Assembly: GCF_040869045.1 (NCBI RefSeq)
Contig: NC_090321.1
Location: 90,874,603-90,938,602 of the forward strand
Direction of reading: 5' to 3'
DNA from: Eurosta solidaginis
Taxonomy: Eukaryota; Arthropoda; Insecta; Diptera; Tephritidae
DNA: 64,000 nucleotides
Shown: positions 10,430 through 21,542 of the stretch, piece after piece
Position numbering within the stretch: the stretch's first letter is position 1
Layout of the letters: each line of letters opens with the position of its first letter
Notes under the pieces: model-generated
Told to the model about the DNA's origin: nothing
What the model saw: the letters and a program-made list of their open reading frames with translations, nothing else
Databases searched by the model: none
Translations under genes and position numbers: made by a program

Positions 10430-12470
10430 CCTGGAATGTGGTTGTATGACATGTGTATCAAATGGAAGGTATTAAAGAGTATTTTAAGAGAGAGTAGGCC
10501 ATAGTTCTATGGATGGACGCCATTTAGGGATATCGCCATAAAGGTGGACCAGGGCTGACTCTAGAATGTGTTTGTACGATATGGGTATCAAATGAAAGGT
10601 GATAATGAGTATTTTAAAAGGGAATGGGCTTTAGTTCTATAGGTGAACGCCCTTTCGAGAAATCCCCATAAAGGTGGACCAGGGGTGACTCTAGAATATG
10701 TTTGTACGATATGGGTATCAAATGAAAGCTGTTAATGAGTATTTTGAAAACGAGTGATCCTTAGTTCCCTAGGTGGGCGCCGTTTCGAGATATCGCCATA
10801 AAGGTGGACCAGGGGTGTATCTAGTTGTACGATATGGGAATCAAATGAAAGGTGTTACTGAGCGTTTTAAGAGGGAGTGGGCATTAGGTCTATAGGTGGA
10901 CGCCTTTTCGAAATGTCGCCATTAGGTTGGGCCAGGGGTGACTCTAGAATGTGTTTGTACGATATGGGTATCAAACGAAAGGTGTTACTGAGCATTTTAA
11001 GAGGGAGTGGGCATTAGGTCCATAGGTGGACGCCTTTTCGAGATATCGCCATTAGGGTGGGCCAGCGGTGACTCTGGAATGTGTTTGTACGATATGGGTA
11101 TCAAATGAAAGGTGGTAATGAGTATTTTAAAAGGGAGCAATCCTTAGTTCTATAGGTGGACGCCTTTTCGAGATATCGCCATAAAGGTGGACCAAGGGTG
11201 ACTCTAGAATGTTTGTACGATATGGGTATCAAACGAAAGGTGTTACTGAGCATTTTAAGAGGGAGTGGGCACTAGGTCTATAGGTAGACGCCTTTTCGAG
11301 ATATCGCCATTAGGGTGGGCCAGGGGTGACTCTAGAATGTTTGTACGATATGGGTATCAAACGAAAGGTGTTACTGAGCATTTTAAGAGGGAGTGGGCAT
11401 TAGGTCTATAGGTGGACGCCTTTTCGAGATATCGCCATTAGGGTGGGCCAGGGGTGACTCTAGAATGTTTGTACGATATGGGTATCAAAGGAAAGGTGTT
11501 ACTGAGCATTTTAAGAGGGAGTGGACATTAGGTCTATAGGTGGACGCCTTTTCGAGATATCGCCATTAGGGTGGGCCAGGGGTGACTCTAGAATGTTTTT
11601 ACGATATGGGTATCAAACGAAAGGTGTTACTGAGCATTTTAAGAGGGAGTGGGCATTAGGTCTATAGGTGCACGCCTTTTCGAGATATCGCCATTAGGGT
11701 GGGCCAGGGTTGACTCTAGAATGTTTTTACGATATGGGTATCAAACGAAAGGTGTTACTGAGCATTTTAAGAGGGAGTGGGCATTAGGTCTATAGGTGCA
11801 CGCCTTTTCGAGATATCGCCATTAGGGTGGGCCAGGGTTGACTCTAGAATGTTTTTACGATATGGGTATCAAACGAAAGGTGTTACTGAGCATTTTAAGA
11901 GGGAGTGGGCACTAGGTCTATAGGTGGACGCCTTTTCGAGATATCGCCATTAGGGTGGGCCAGGGGTGACTCTAGAATGTTTTTACGATATGGGTATCAA
12001 AGAAAGGTGTTACTGAGCATTTTAAGAGGGAGTGGGCATTAGGTCTATAGGTGGACGCCTTTTCGAGATATCGCCATTAGGGTGGGCCAGGGGTGACTCT
12101 AGAATGTTTTTACGATATGGGTATCAAACGAAAGGTGTTACTGAGCATTTTAAGAGGGAGTGGGCATTAGGTCTATAGGTGGACGCCTTTTCGAGATATC
12201 GCCATTAGGGTGGGCCAGGGTTGACTCTAGAATGTTTTTACGATATGGGTATCAAACGAAAGGTGTTACTGAGCATTTTAAGAGGGAGTGGGCATTAGGT
12301 CTATAGGTGCAGGCCTTTTCGAGATATCGCCATTAGGGTGGGCCAGGGTTGACTCTAGAATGTGTTTGTACGATATGGATATCAAATTAAAGGTATTAAT
12401 GAGGGTTTTAAAAGCGGGTGGCCCTTAGATGTATATGTGAAGGTGTTCTCGCGATATCGACCAAATGTGG
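10430..12470 (+). repeat. 128-bp tandem array in copy A
   Basis: About sixteen units with period close to 128 bp; each contains TACGATATGGGTATCAAA, a CGAGATATCGCC core and ends GGGTGACTCTAGAATG. Outer units are diverged; those at roughly 11200-12360 are nearly identical, as expected from unequal exchange in the middle of an array. It is not a CRISPR array: there are no unique spacers. Confidence 0.93.
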
Positions 12471-13639
12471 ATCAGGTGATCCAGAAAATCATCTGTCGGG
12501 TACTGCTAATTTATTTATATATTCAATAACACTAGCAGTATTCCTGCCAAGATTCCAAGGGCTGTTGATTTCGCCTTGTAGAACTTTTTCATTTTCTTCT
12601 ACTTAATATGGTAGGTGTCACACCCATTTTACAAAGTTTTTTCCAAAGTTATATTTTGCGTCAATAAACCAATCCAGTTACCATGTTTCATCCCTTTTTT
12701 CGTATTTGGTATAGAATTATGGCATTTTTTTAATTTTTCGTAATTTTCGATATCGATAAAGTGGGCGTGGTTATGGTAGGATTTCGGCCATTTTTTATAC
12801 CAAGATAAAGTGAGTTCAGATAAGTACGTGGGCTAAGTTTAGTAAAGATATATCGGTTTTTGCTCAAGTTATTGTGTTAACGGCCGAGCGGAAGGACAGA
12901 CGGTGGACTGTGTATAAAAACTGGGCGTGGCTTCCACCGATTTCGCCCATTTTCACAGAGAACAGTTAACGTCATAGAATCTATGCTCCTACCAAATTTC
13001 AAAAGGATTGGTAAATTTTTGTTCGACTTATGGCATTAAAAGTATTCTAGACACACTAAATGAAAATGGGCGGAGCCACGCCCATTTTGAAATTTTCTTT
13101 TATTTTTGTATTTTGTTGCATCATATCATTACTGTAGTTGAATTTTGACTTAATTTACTTATAGACAGTAAAGATACTAAATTTTTTGTTAAAATTTGAA
13201 TTAAAAAAAAATTTTTTTTAAAAAGTGGGCGTGTTCTTCATCAAATTTTGCTAATTTTTATTTAGCACATATATAGTAACAGTAGTAACGTTCCCGCCAA
13301 ATTTCATCATGATATCTTCAACGACTGCCAAATTACAGCTTGCAAAACTTTTAAATTACCTTCTTGTAAAAGTGGGCGGTGCCACGCCCATTGTCCAAAA
13401 TCTTACTAATTTTCTATTCTGCGTCATAACGTCAATCCATCTACTAAGTTTCATCGCTTTAACCGCCTTTGGCAATGAATTATCGCATTTTTTCGGTTTT
13501 TCGAAATTTTCGATATCGAAAAAGTGGGCGTGGTTATAGTCCGATATCGTTCATTTTAAATAGCGATCTGAGATGGTTGCTCAGGAACTTACATACCAAA
13601 TTTCATCAAGATACCTCAAAAGTTACTCAAGTTATCGTG

Positions 13640-13678
13640 TTAACGGACGGACGGACGGACGGACGGACGGACGGACAT
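13640..13678 (+). repeat. (GGAC)n microsatellite in copy A
   Basis: Eight or so GGAC repeats in the 3' tail of copy A, just before ATGGCTTAATCAAAT; the same block is found in copies B (about 19335-19364) and C (about 58341-58361) with different lengths. Confidence 0.95.
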
Positions 13679-13822
13679 GGCTTAATCAAATTTTTTTTGG
13701 ATCCTGATTATTTTGATATATGGAAGTCTATATCTATCTCGATTCCTTTATATATGTACAACCAACCGTTATCCAATCAAACTTAATATACTCTGTGAGC
13801 TCTGCTCAACTGAGTATAAAAA

Positions 13823-14337
13823 TATTTGTATCTCAAGGCTTCGCTCAGCCTTTCTTCTATGTTTGGTGTAGGATAAATTTCTTTTGTTGTAAACTGATTT
13901 AGTCGCCTGTAGTCAACGCAGAGGCGTTCACCGCCGTTTTTCTTCTTAACCAAAATAATTGGACTTGCGTATTCCGATTTCGATGGGCTAATTATGTCGC
14001 ATGACAAAAGCTCATTAATTATTTCTGTTACAAGATGCTTTTTCGGCTCGGGAACCCTGTATGGTTTTTGAGCAATCGGTGTATTCGTTGTCAGTTCAAT
14101 TCTCATCTTCGTCGCATTAGTTAAGCCAATGTCACAAAGCTTTTCTGCAAAAACGTCCCTATTATCTTCCAATAACGCTTGCAAATTTGAATTCTCGTCG
14201 TCTATACTACAATTAATGTTACTAAAACTCGTTACTGGATTTTCCACGACTACCTTTTTCACCTGCGTAGAAAATGTAAAGTTGTCCGCTTTTATTTCTG
14301 CTACCATGCCGTCATTTCTGAAAATATCTTGGCCCAA
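13823..14337 (-). pseudogene. pol: Gypsy-type 1 pol: start of reverse transcriptase
   Basis: Encodes the spacer after the protease and the first third of the reverse transcriptase: the template-fingers region (PYRVPEPKKHLVTEIINELL; SEYASPIILVKKKNGGERLC; DYRRLNQFT) down to NIEERLSEALRYKYF, where copy A interrupts. Reading resumes at 10320 with LDLNSGYYQ. A frameshift near 14335 separates it from the protease frame. The last residues of this open frame after KYF are read from inserted DNA and are not part of the gene. Confidence 0.9.
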
Positions 14338-15688
14338 AATACGTCCGTCGTTAAAATATCGTCATCGACCACAAATAAATTGACTTTTAAATTTATTTCA
14401 TCAACTGTCATGCATACGTTGACCTTATGCTTTAATGTACGTTTTCCACCACATATACCTACTATTTCTGCAGCGCATGGATATATTTGGATCTTCAAAT
14501 TTTCTACAGCTAATCGCTGGATCATACCACATTCACTTCCAGTGTCTACGAAAGCTAATAATGACTTACCATTTACAATGACTGGTTTTTGACAAAATTT
14601 TGTTGATTCTTGTAACTGAGAACGCTTGACAACAACTGCTTTTTTCCCGAAATTTTCTGCTTCATTATTTGGATGAAGTTTATTACAGTCTTTACATTTA
14701 CGATTCTGCTTCGATTTCGGACAATTTCGCGCGATATGTCCACCTTCTTTGCAATTGTAACATGTTTCGCTTTTCGTTTCGACCGCGCTTCGATTCATAT
14801 CTTTAGCACTTTCTTTATTGCGATTGTTTATGTACTCGTTTTTAAACTGTTTTGTTACCGACATATTTTGTATATAATCTTCAATTGTTTCGCGCATATC
14901 TTTAAGAGAATTAAACTTAATTGGAGCTATTGCTATTTGCAACTCACGATGCTTTAAACCGTCGCGAATGTATTTTATAATTGTACTTTCAGTCAAGCCA
15001 TACCGTCGGCCTAGTCCGCTCATTCGAAAACAATATTCATTAACTTTTTCGTTTTGCATTCGCGTTGCACTTGCCATTTTTTAATGAATTTGTGCGTCAT
15101 TCAATTCAAAACTAAATTCACTTTTTAACGCACTTGCCAAATCAGGCCAATTAGAGTAAAATGTTGGTGCAGCATCTAACCACATTCGTGCAGCACCTTT
15201 TAATTTGCTGTACACTGCCAAAAGTAAACATTTCTCATCCCATTCGTATGCACTTATTGCACTGTCCACCCTATTAACAAATTGTGTCACTGTTAGAGAG
15301 CTTTCGTTCGTTGGGTTAAATTCTGGTATTGTCTCAGCAATTTCTTTACACTGGCATTTCTGCCCACCACTCTTATTGAACTTTGGGGTGACACAACTAC
15401 ACGCTCTTCATTTACACTAGAGCCACTACCATTCACTTCTTGTGCATTTGTCTGTTGACTTGGAACCAAACTTTGTATTTTTGTCATCATAATTTCCATC
15501 ATTGCTCTTAAATCATTTACTTGCGTTTGTAAATTTAATTCAGAATTCTCGATTTGGATTTCATCACTTCCTAAGAAATCACACAATCGTAACACTAATT
15601 CAGCTTTTGTTCCCGTAGTTGAAAGATCATTATTACGCAGCTGCTCTTTCAGCTCGTCTACTTTCAACGTTGACACTTTTATTTTCAT
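14301..15688 (-). pseudogene. gag: Gypsy-type 1 gag and protease
   Basis: Minus-strand gag in three pieces. 15293-15688 encodes an N-terminal domain that looks like a SAP DNA-binding motif (about residues 5-42, with VDELKEQLRNNDLSTTGTKA), then a coiled-coil stretch. A frameshift near 15300-15340 separates 15081-15290, the capsid part (AYEWDEKCLLLAVYSKLKGA; AARMWLDA). An in-frame TAA at 15081-15083 then separates 14301-15077: rest of capsid, a CCHC zinc knuckle (CYNCKEGGHIARNC) followed by a second Cys-rich segment (CKDCNKLH), and a retroviral-type protease with the catalytic triad VDTGSECG. The start at 15688 is the first ATG after the leader. Structural protein of the virus-like particle; inactive here because of the breaks. 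Confidence 0.85.
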
Positions 15689-15939
15689 TTTGCTATTTTG
15701 TTTACTTCTTTTAAAACGAGTATTCTAATTAGAATTTGTTTACTTATTTGTTTTGCTTCACTCGTTTTCGTTTGAGTTTTACGACACGTTGTCTCTTTTG
15801 TCTATTTATATTTTCATACACACGAATGGTCGTGTAAGCGAGATCGACACTTTGAAATTATTACAACAATAACATTAACGACCATTGTCGTATTCTTTAC
15901 TCGTTCACTCGCACGCTCTACACGCAGACCGCAGAGTTA
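15689..15939 (-). other. Leader of gypsy-type element 1, inner part
   Basis: Non-coding sequence between the MITE and the gag start, part of the 5' untranslated leader of the minus-strand element. It continues on the far side of the MITE and copy B at 19509-20247. Confidence 0.6.
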
Positions 15940-16294
15940 AGGCTCCATTACTGATACTTAGCATAGACTTGACTTGGCTTGAGAACTGTCACTTACAGTT
16001 CTGTTAAATGAACATTGCATGTTACTGATTACTCAAAACTTAACTTACTTAGAAGTCTGTTGAATTTTGATTTTCTATGTAAGTTCCAAGTGACGTTTAC
16101 ATTTTGAGCTGCCATTTGTTCGTTTCCATTTCATTTTGACATTTTGTCATACAAATTGACATTTATTTAAAAGTAAATTTCAACGCTGATTATGATGCCA
16201 GGTTGTATGCGCCAAGTGGAGTATAATCGTGGCTAAGTTGCCAAGTTTACGACAAGTCAAGTCAAGTCTATGCTAAGTATCAGTAATGGGGGCT
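15940..16294. mobile_element. PIF/Harbinger-like MITE, copy 1
   Basis: 355 bp with roughly 38-bp terminal inverted repeats (AGGCTCCATTACTGATACTT on the left; its near complement ends ...ATCAGTAATGGGGGCT on the right). The flanking TTA at 15937-15939 and 16295-16297 is the 3-bp target duplication typical of PIF/Harbinger elements. A second copy with the same duplication is at 25290-25634. No protein is encoded. Confidence 0.85.
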
Positions 16295-16304
16295 TTAATA
16301 AAAA

Positions 16305-19300
16305 CAAGTAAGGAAGGCTAAGTTCGGGTGTAACCGAACATTACATACTCAGTTGAGAGCTATGGAGACAAAATAAGGAAAATCACCATGTAGGAAAATG
16401 AACCTAGGGTAACCCTGGAATGTGGTTGTATGACATGTGTATCAAATGGAAGGTATTAAAGAGTATTTTAAGAGAGAGTAGGCCATAGTTCTATGGATGG
16501 ACGCCATTTAGGGATATCGCCATAAAGGTGGACCAGGGCTGACTCTAGAATGTGTTTGTACGATATGGGTATCAAATGAAAGGTGATAATGAGTATTTTA
16601 AAAGGGAATGGGCTTTAGTTCTATAGGTGAACGCCTTTTCGAGAAATCCCCATAAAGGTGGACCAGGGGTGACTCTAGAATATGTTTGTACGATTTGGGT
16701 ATCAAATGAAAGCTGTTAATGAGTATTTTGAAAAGGAGTGATCCTTAGTTCCCTAGGTGGACGCCGTTTCGAGATATCGCCATAAAGGTGGACCAGGGGT
16801 GTCTCTAGTTGTACGATATGGGAATCAAATGAAAGGTGTTACTGAGCGTTTTAAGAGGGAGTGGGCATTAGGTCTATAGGTGGACGCCTTTTCGAAATGT
16901 CGCCATTAGGGTGGGCCAGGGGTGACTCTAGAATGTGTTTGTATGATATGGGTATCAGACGAAAGGTGTTACTGAGCATTTTAAGAGAGAGTGGGCATTA
17001 GGTCCATAGGTGAACGCCTTTTCGAGATATCGCCATTAGGGTGGGCCAGGGGTGACTCTGGAATGTGTTTGTACGATATGGGTATCAAATGAAAGGTGGT
17101 AATGAGCATTTTAAGAGGGAGTGGGCATTAGGTCTATAGGTGCACGCCTTTTCGAGATATCGCCATTAGGGTGGGCCAGGGTTGACTCTAGAATGTTTTT
17201 ACGATATGGGTATCAAACGAAAGGTGTTACTGAGCATTTTAAGAGGGAGTGGACATTAGATCTATAGGTGGACGCCTTTTCGAGATATCGCCATTAGGGT
17301 GGGCCAGGGGTGACTCTAGAATGTTTGTACGATATGGGTATCAAACGAAAGGTGTTACTGAGCATTTTAAGAGGGAGTGGGCACTAGGTCTATAGGTGGA
17401 CGCCTTTTCGAGATATCGCCATTAGGGTGGGCCAGGGATGACTCTAGAATGTTTGTACGATATGGGTATCAAACGAAAGGTGTTACTGAGGATTTTAAGA
17501 GAAAGTGGGCATTAGGTCTATAGGTGGGCGCCTTTTCGAGATATCGCCATTAGGGTGGGCCAGGGTGACTCTAGGATGTGTTTGTACGTTATGGGTATCA
17601 AATGAAAGGTGGTAATGAGTATTTTAAAAGGGAGTAATCCTCAGTTCTATAGGTGGACGCCTTTTCGAGATATCGCCATAAAGGTTGACCAAGGGTGACT
17701 CTAGAATGTTTGTACGATATGGGTATCAAACGAAAGGTGTTACTGAGCGTTTTAAGAGGGAGTGGGCATTAGGTCTATAGGTGGACGCCTTTCCGAGATA
17801 TCGCCATTAGGGTGGGCCAGGGGTGACTCTAGAATGTTTGTACGATATGGGTATCAAACGAAAGGTGTTACTGAGCATTTTAAGAGGGAGTGGGCATTAG
17901 GTCTATAGGTGAACGCCTTTTCGAGATATCGCCATTAGGGTGGGCCAGGGGTGACTCTAGAATGTTTGTACGATATGGGTATCAAAGGAAAGGTGTTACT
18001 GAGCATTTTAAGAGGGAGTGGACATTAGATCTATAGGTGGACGCCTTTTCGAGATATCGCCATTAGGGTGGGCCAGGGGTGACTCTAGAATGTTTTTACG
18101 ATATGGGTATCAAACGAAAGGTGTTACTGAGCATTTTAAGAGGGAGTGGGCATTAGGTCTATAGGTGCACGCCTTTTCGAGATATCGCCATTAGGGTGGG
18201 CCAGGGTTGACTCTAGAATGTGTCTGTACGTTATGGATATCAAATCAAAGGGCTGTTGATTTCGCCTTGTAGAACTTTTTTCATTTTCTTCTACTTAATA
18301 TGGTAGGTGTCACACCCATTTTACAAAGTTTTTTCGAAAGTTATATTTTGCGTCAATAAACCAATCCAGTTACCATGTTTCATCCCTTTTTTCGTATTTG
18401 GTATAGAATTATGGCATTTTTTTAATTTTTCGTAATTTTCGGTATCGATAAAGTGGGCGTGGTTATGGTCGGATTTCGGCCATTTTTTATACCAAGATAA
18501 AGTGAGTTCAGATAAGTACGTGGGCTAAGTTTAGTAAAGATATATCGGTTTTTGCTCAAGTTATTGTGTTAACGGCCGAGCGGAAGGACAGACGGTGGAC
18601 TGTGTATAAAAACTGGGCGTGGCTTCCACCGATTTCGCCCATTTTCACAGAGAACAGTTAACGTCATAGAATCTATGCTCCTACCAAATTTCAAAAGGAT
18701 TGGTAAATTTTTGTTCGACTTATGGCATTAAAAGTATTCTAGACACACTAAATGAAAATGGGCGGAGCCACGCCCATTTTGAAATTTTCTTTTATTTTTG
18801 TATTTTGTTGCATCATATCATTACTGGAGTTGAATTTTGACTTAATTTACTTATATACAGTAAAGATATTAAATTTTTTGTTAAAATTTGAATTTAAAAA
18901 AATTTTTTTTAAAAAAGCGGGCGTGTTCTTCATCCAATTTTGCTAATTTTTATTTAGCGCATATATAGTAATAGTAGTAACGTTCCTGCCAAATTTCGTC
19001 ATAATATCTTCAACGACTGCCAAATTACAGCTTGCAAAACTTTTAAATTACCTTCTTGTAAAAGTGGGCGGTGCCACGCCCATTGTCCAAAATCTTACTA
19101 GTTTTCTATTCTGCGTCATAACGTCAACCCATCTACCAAGTTTCATCGCTTTAACCGCCTTTGGCAATGAATTATCGCATTTTTTCCGTTTTTCGAAATT
19201 TTCGATATCGAAAAAGTGGGCGTGGTTATAGTCCGATATCGTTCATTTTAAATAGCGATCTGAGATGAGTGCTCAGGAACCTACATACCAAATTTCATCA

Positions 19301-19508
19301 AGATACCTCAAAATTTACTCAAGTTATCGTGTTAACGGACGGACGGACGGACGGACGGACGGACATGGCTCAATCAAATTTTTTTTGGATCCTGATTATT
19401 TTGATATATGGAAGTCTATATCTATCTAGATTCCTTTATATATGTACAACCAACCGTTATCCAATCAAACTTAATATACTCTGTGAGCTCTGCTCAACTG
19501 AGTATAAA
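16305..19508 (+). mobile_element. Minisatellite-bearing interspersed element, copy B
   Basis: About 3.2 kb, inserted in the leader of gypsy-type element 1 eight bases from the MITE target duplication. Same parts and orientation as copy A: CAAGTAAGG start and GTTCGG hairpin, an array of about fourteen 128-bp units (16420-18240), a 3' tail with GGGCGTGG motifs, (GGAC)n at about 19335-19364, and terminal hairpin plus GAGTATAAAAA. The tail is nearly identical to copy A, but about 170 bp between the array and the sequence GGGCTGTTGATTTCG are missing. Confidence 0.82.
16420..18240 (+). repeat. 128-bp tandem array in copy B
   Basis: About fourteen units of the same 128-bp repeat as copy A, with the same order of diverged first units and homogenised later ones. 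Confidence 0.92.
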
Positions 19509-20247
19509 AATCTTGTATTTATTACTTCAAATACAAAGTTCTGATTTCTATTTTCTATGTTCATCAACCGTTCGTACGCCCGATAACTATACTTTGCCAC
19601 AGTTATATTCGTACGCATATAATTCACAATTTCTGCTTTCTTGCTTTTGCCTTTTTTCCCCGCAAACCGCTCGTCCATTCGTACGCGCGATAGGCAACAA
19701 ATTTTGGGCAACAACTACAACACGCAATTTGAAATCAACCACCGAAATTCACTTGCTCTGTCTTACTTTGTATGTATCACCGACCGATCGTCCATTCGTA
19801 CGCGCGACAGGCAACACAACAACAATTACAACATGCAATTTGAACACAAACGTATTTTAGTTGTTTCTTTGCTTGCAATTTATGATTTATATCAACGCTC
19901 TATGACACGTAAAAAAAACATGACAATATCGTATGCAATTCAAATACTTTCCGTTGATACTGCTTTATCGATAATGCTTTACCGACGCTCGTCCATTCGT
20001 ACGGTCGTAGGCAAACACAACAACAAAACATATGTATGTACATCAACTTTCGGTTTGTACCTTATGTACAGACTTTGAACATGTCTACACTTGTCAGAAT
20101 GTTGCATGTATTCTGATGCAATCTTCCTGAAACGAAGGAATCTTCTCAAGAATTCGTTGTTTTACACACACACATTTTTGTTCTATTATATTTCAATATA
20201 ATTCACACTGTCACTGTGAGGCTATGCGGAGCATCTCACTTCTGAAC
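19509..20247 (-). other. Leader of gypsy-type element 1, outer part
   Basis: Non-coding leader next to the 5' LTR. It contains three imperfect repeats of a CGTCCATTCGTACG motif (near 19672, 19788 and 19989), each followed by a purine-rich stretch with CAACA. No clear tRNA primer-binding site could be read next to the LTR (minus strand begins GTTCAGAAGTGAG). Confidence 0.6.
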
Positions 20248-20697
20248 TGAAAGAGTCTTTATTCAAGCTCTTTCGGGTTGTCAAGATTTTCTGGATTCCG
20301 ATTAAATAAAAACGCTGCCGATTTATGCACATTAGCACATTATAACTAACAATTCATGTTTATTAAAGTTTAAAGTTAAATATAGGAAAATATGTGTGTT
20401 TAAATGAAATTAATTAAATGGTTTAATTTATTGAAATTAAAATGAGTATTAGAATGATTTCTCTGCCCGTTGCCGAACCGACGTTGTTCACGGCGCGTTG
20501 TTCAAATCTAAACTGCTCTTTTGTCGCTGACATTGAGTAAGGGTTGCCAATTTATTATTATTCCCACCATGTGCAGAGATGATGTATTTCGTAGGATTAA
20601 TTACTAAGGTAGGGGTCAGCCTAACCGTTGTATTATATTGACCATAGATTAGGTTGCCTTTATATTATGTGGCTCGTATACTTAGGATGACCTTACA
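20248..20697 (-). repeat. 5' LTR of gypsy-type element 1
   Basis: 450-bp LTR, the partner of 7549-7996, followed by the CGTA target duplication at 20698-20701. Confidence 0.92.
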
Positions 20698-20701
20698 CGT
20701 A

Positions 20702-21542
20702 CTTGAGGGTCTTTCCAGAAAATCAGTATACCGTCTACATAAATGGCGACAAAAAGTTGCGAATTACCACTGTAGAATACGCACGGGTCCACCTTAGACT
20801 TCGAAAACCCGAACGATTCTAATGCTTTTTCCAAAGTTAAGTTCCATTGACGGCCGCTTTGCTTCAGGCCGTAAATAAATTTGTTAAACCTGCAAACTTG
20901 TTTACTCTCACCACCACAACCTTCGGGAAGCTCTATGAAAATCTCCTCCGACAACTCACTCTGTAAAAACGCTGTTACCGCGTCCATTTGGTCGATTTTC
21001 AAATTGAATTTGACCGATTAAGCAATCAAATATCTAATCGATGTATAGCGCACTACAGGACAATATACTTCGCTATAATCTACGCCGTAACATTGGTAGC
21101 ATCCCTTTGCAACCAAACGTGCTTTATACCTTACTATTTTGCCACAATCGTCACGTTTTGTACTGAAAACTCATTTGGACTTGATTGCATTGCGACCTGC
21201 AGGCAAGTTGCACAATGTCCACGTATGGTTAGCAATGTGTGAATCTAGCTCACATTTCATAGCTGATTTCCATTGATTGCAATCTCGGCTATATAACGCG
21301 TCCTTATATGTGATCGGGCCAGCCTCAGGGGCATGGATCTCGGCCAAATGAGACACGTAACCCTGGCTTGCAAAGTCGCGAGGTACCGGAGTTCGTGAAG
21401 TTTTGCGTATTTCTGTATCAGGGGCATTTTCGACTTTCGGGGTTAATTTGTTGTTTGCACCATTACCCATATTTATCTTGCCTCCATCAATTTCGTTACA
21501 TATTTCATTGTCTGATTCTTTTGTTGTGTCACTGTATCCCAC
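20702..21542 (-). pseudogene. pol: Copia-like pol: linker and reverse transcriptase N-terminal part
   Basis: 21171-21542 encodes the linker between integrase and polymerase and the start of the reverse transcriptase (RDCNQWKSAMKCELDSHIAN; HTWTLCNLPAGRNAIKSK). After a frameshifted stretch at about 21005-21170, 20702-21002 continues with MDAVTAFLQSELSEEIFIE, KFIYGLKQSGRQWN and the polymerase motif around AIYVDGILIF, where a G replaces the second D of the usual catalytic YVDD. The gene is cut at 20701 by gypsy-type element 1 and continues at 7548. Confidence 0.87.

Larger units (their letters stand above)
10321..13820 (+). mobile_element. Minisatellite-bearing interspersed element, copy A (mini-me/DINE-like)
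   Basis: About 3.5 kb inserted in the gypsy-type 1 reverse transcriptase. It starts CAAGTAAGGAAGGCTAAG, followed by a hairpin GTTCGG-GTGTAA-CCGAAC (about 10336-10353). Next comes an array of about sixteen 128-bp repeats, then a roughly 1.3-kb unique tail with several GGGCGTGG motifs, a (GGAC)n microsatellite near 13643-13675, and a terminal hairpin TGAGC-TCT-GCTCA just before the end ACTGAGTATAAAAA. Copies B and C share all these parts. The (GGAC)n block and hairpin ends resemble mini-me/DINE-1 (Helitron-related) elements of flies; that affiliation is inferred. No protein is encoded. Ends are certain only to about 5 bp because the target was A-rich. Confidence 0.8.
7549..20697 (-). mobile_element. 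Gypsy-type LTR retrotransposon 1 (mdg3-like?), with nested insertions
   Basis: Minus-strand Ty3/gypsy element inserted in the copia-like reverse transcriptase. LTRs at 7549-7996 and 20248-20697 (TG...CA) are flanked by a 4-bp target duplication CGTA (7545-7548, 20698-20701). Order from right to left: leader, gag, protease, reverse transcriptase, RNase H, integrase, which is the gypsy order. Three later insertions interrupt it: minisatellite element copies A (10321-13820) and B (16305-19508) and a PIF/Harbinger-like MITE (15940-16294). Without them it would be about 6.1 kb. The two LTRs differ at about ten positions by eye, so the element is not very old. Placement in the mdg3/micropia lineage is a guess from the look of the pol protein. 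Confidence 0.92.

Noticed and set aside
10430..12470. Regular repeats that might be a CRISPR array
   Set aside because: The whole 128-bp period is repeated with no unique spacers, and the genome is eukaryotic.
13469..13786. Open frame with a GRTDGRTDG repeat
   Set aside because: It is the translation of the (GGAC)n microsatellite in a non-coding element; the same happens in copies B and C.
13783..13822. C-terminal end of the gypsy 1 reverse transcriptase open frame
   Set aside because: These codons are read from the end of inserted copy A and do not belong to the protein.
19641..20078. Open frame with repeated RSSIRT segments
   Set aside because: It lies on the strand opposite to the gypsy-type element, in its leader, and reflects the CGTCCATTCGTACG repeats.
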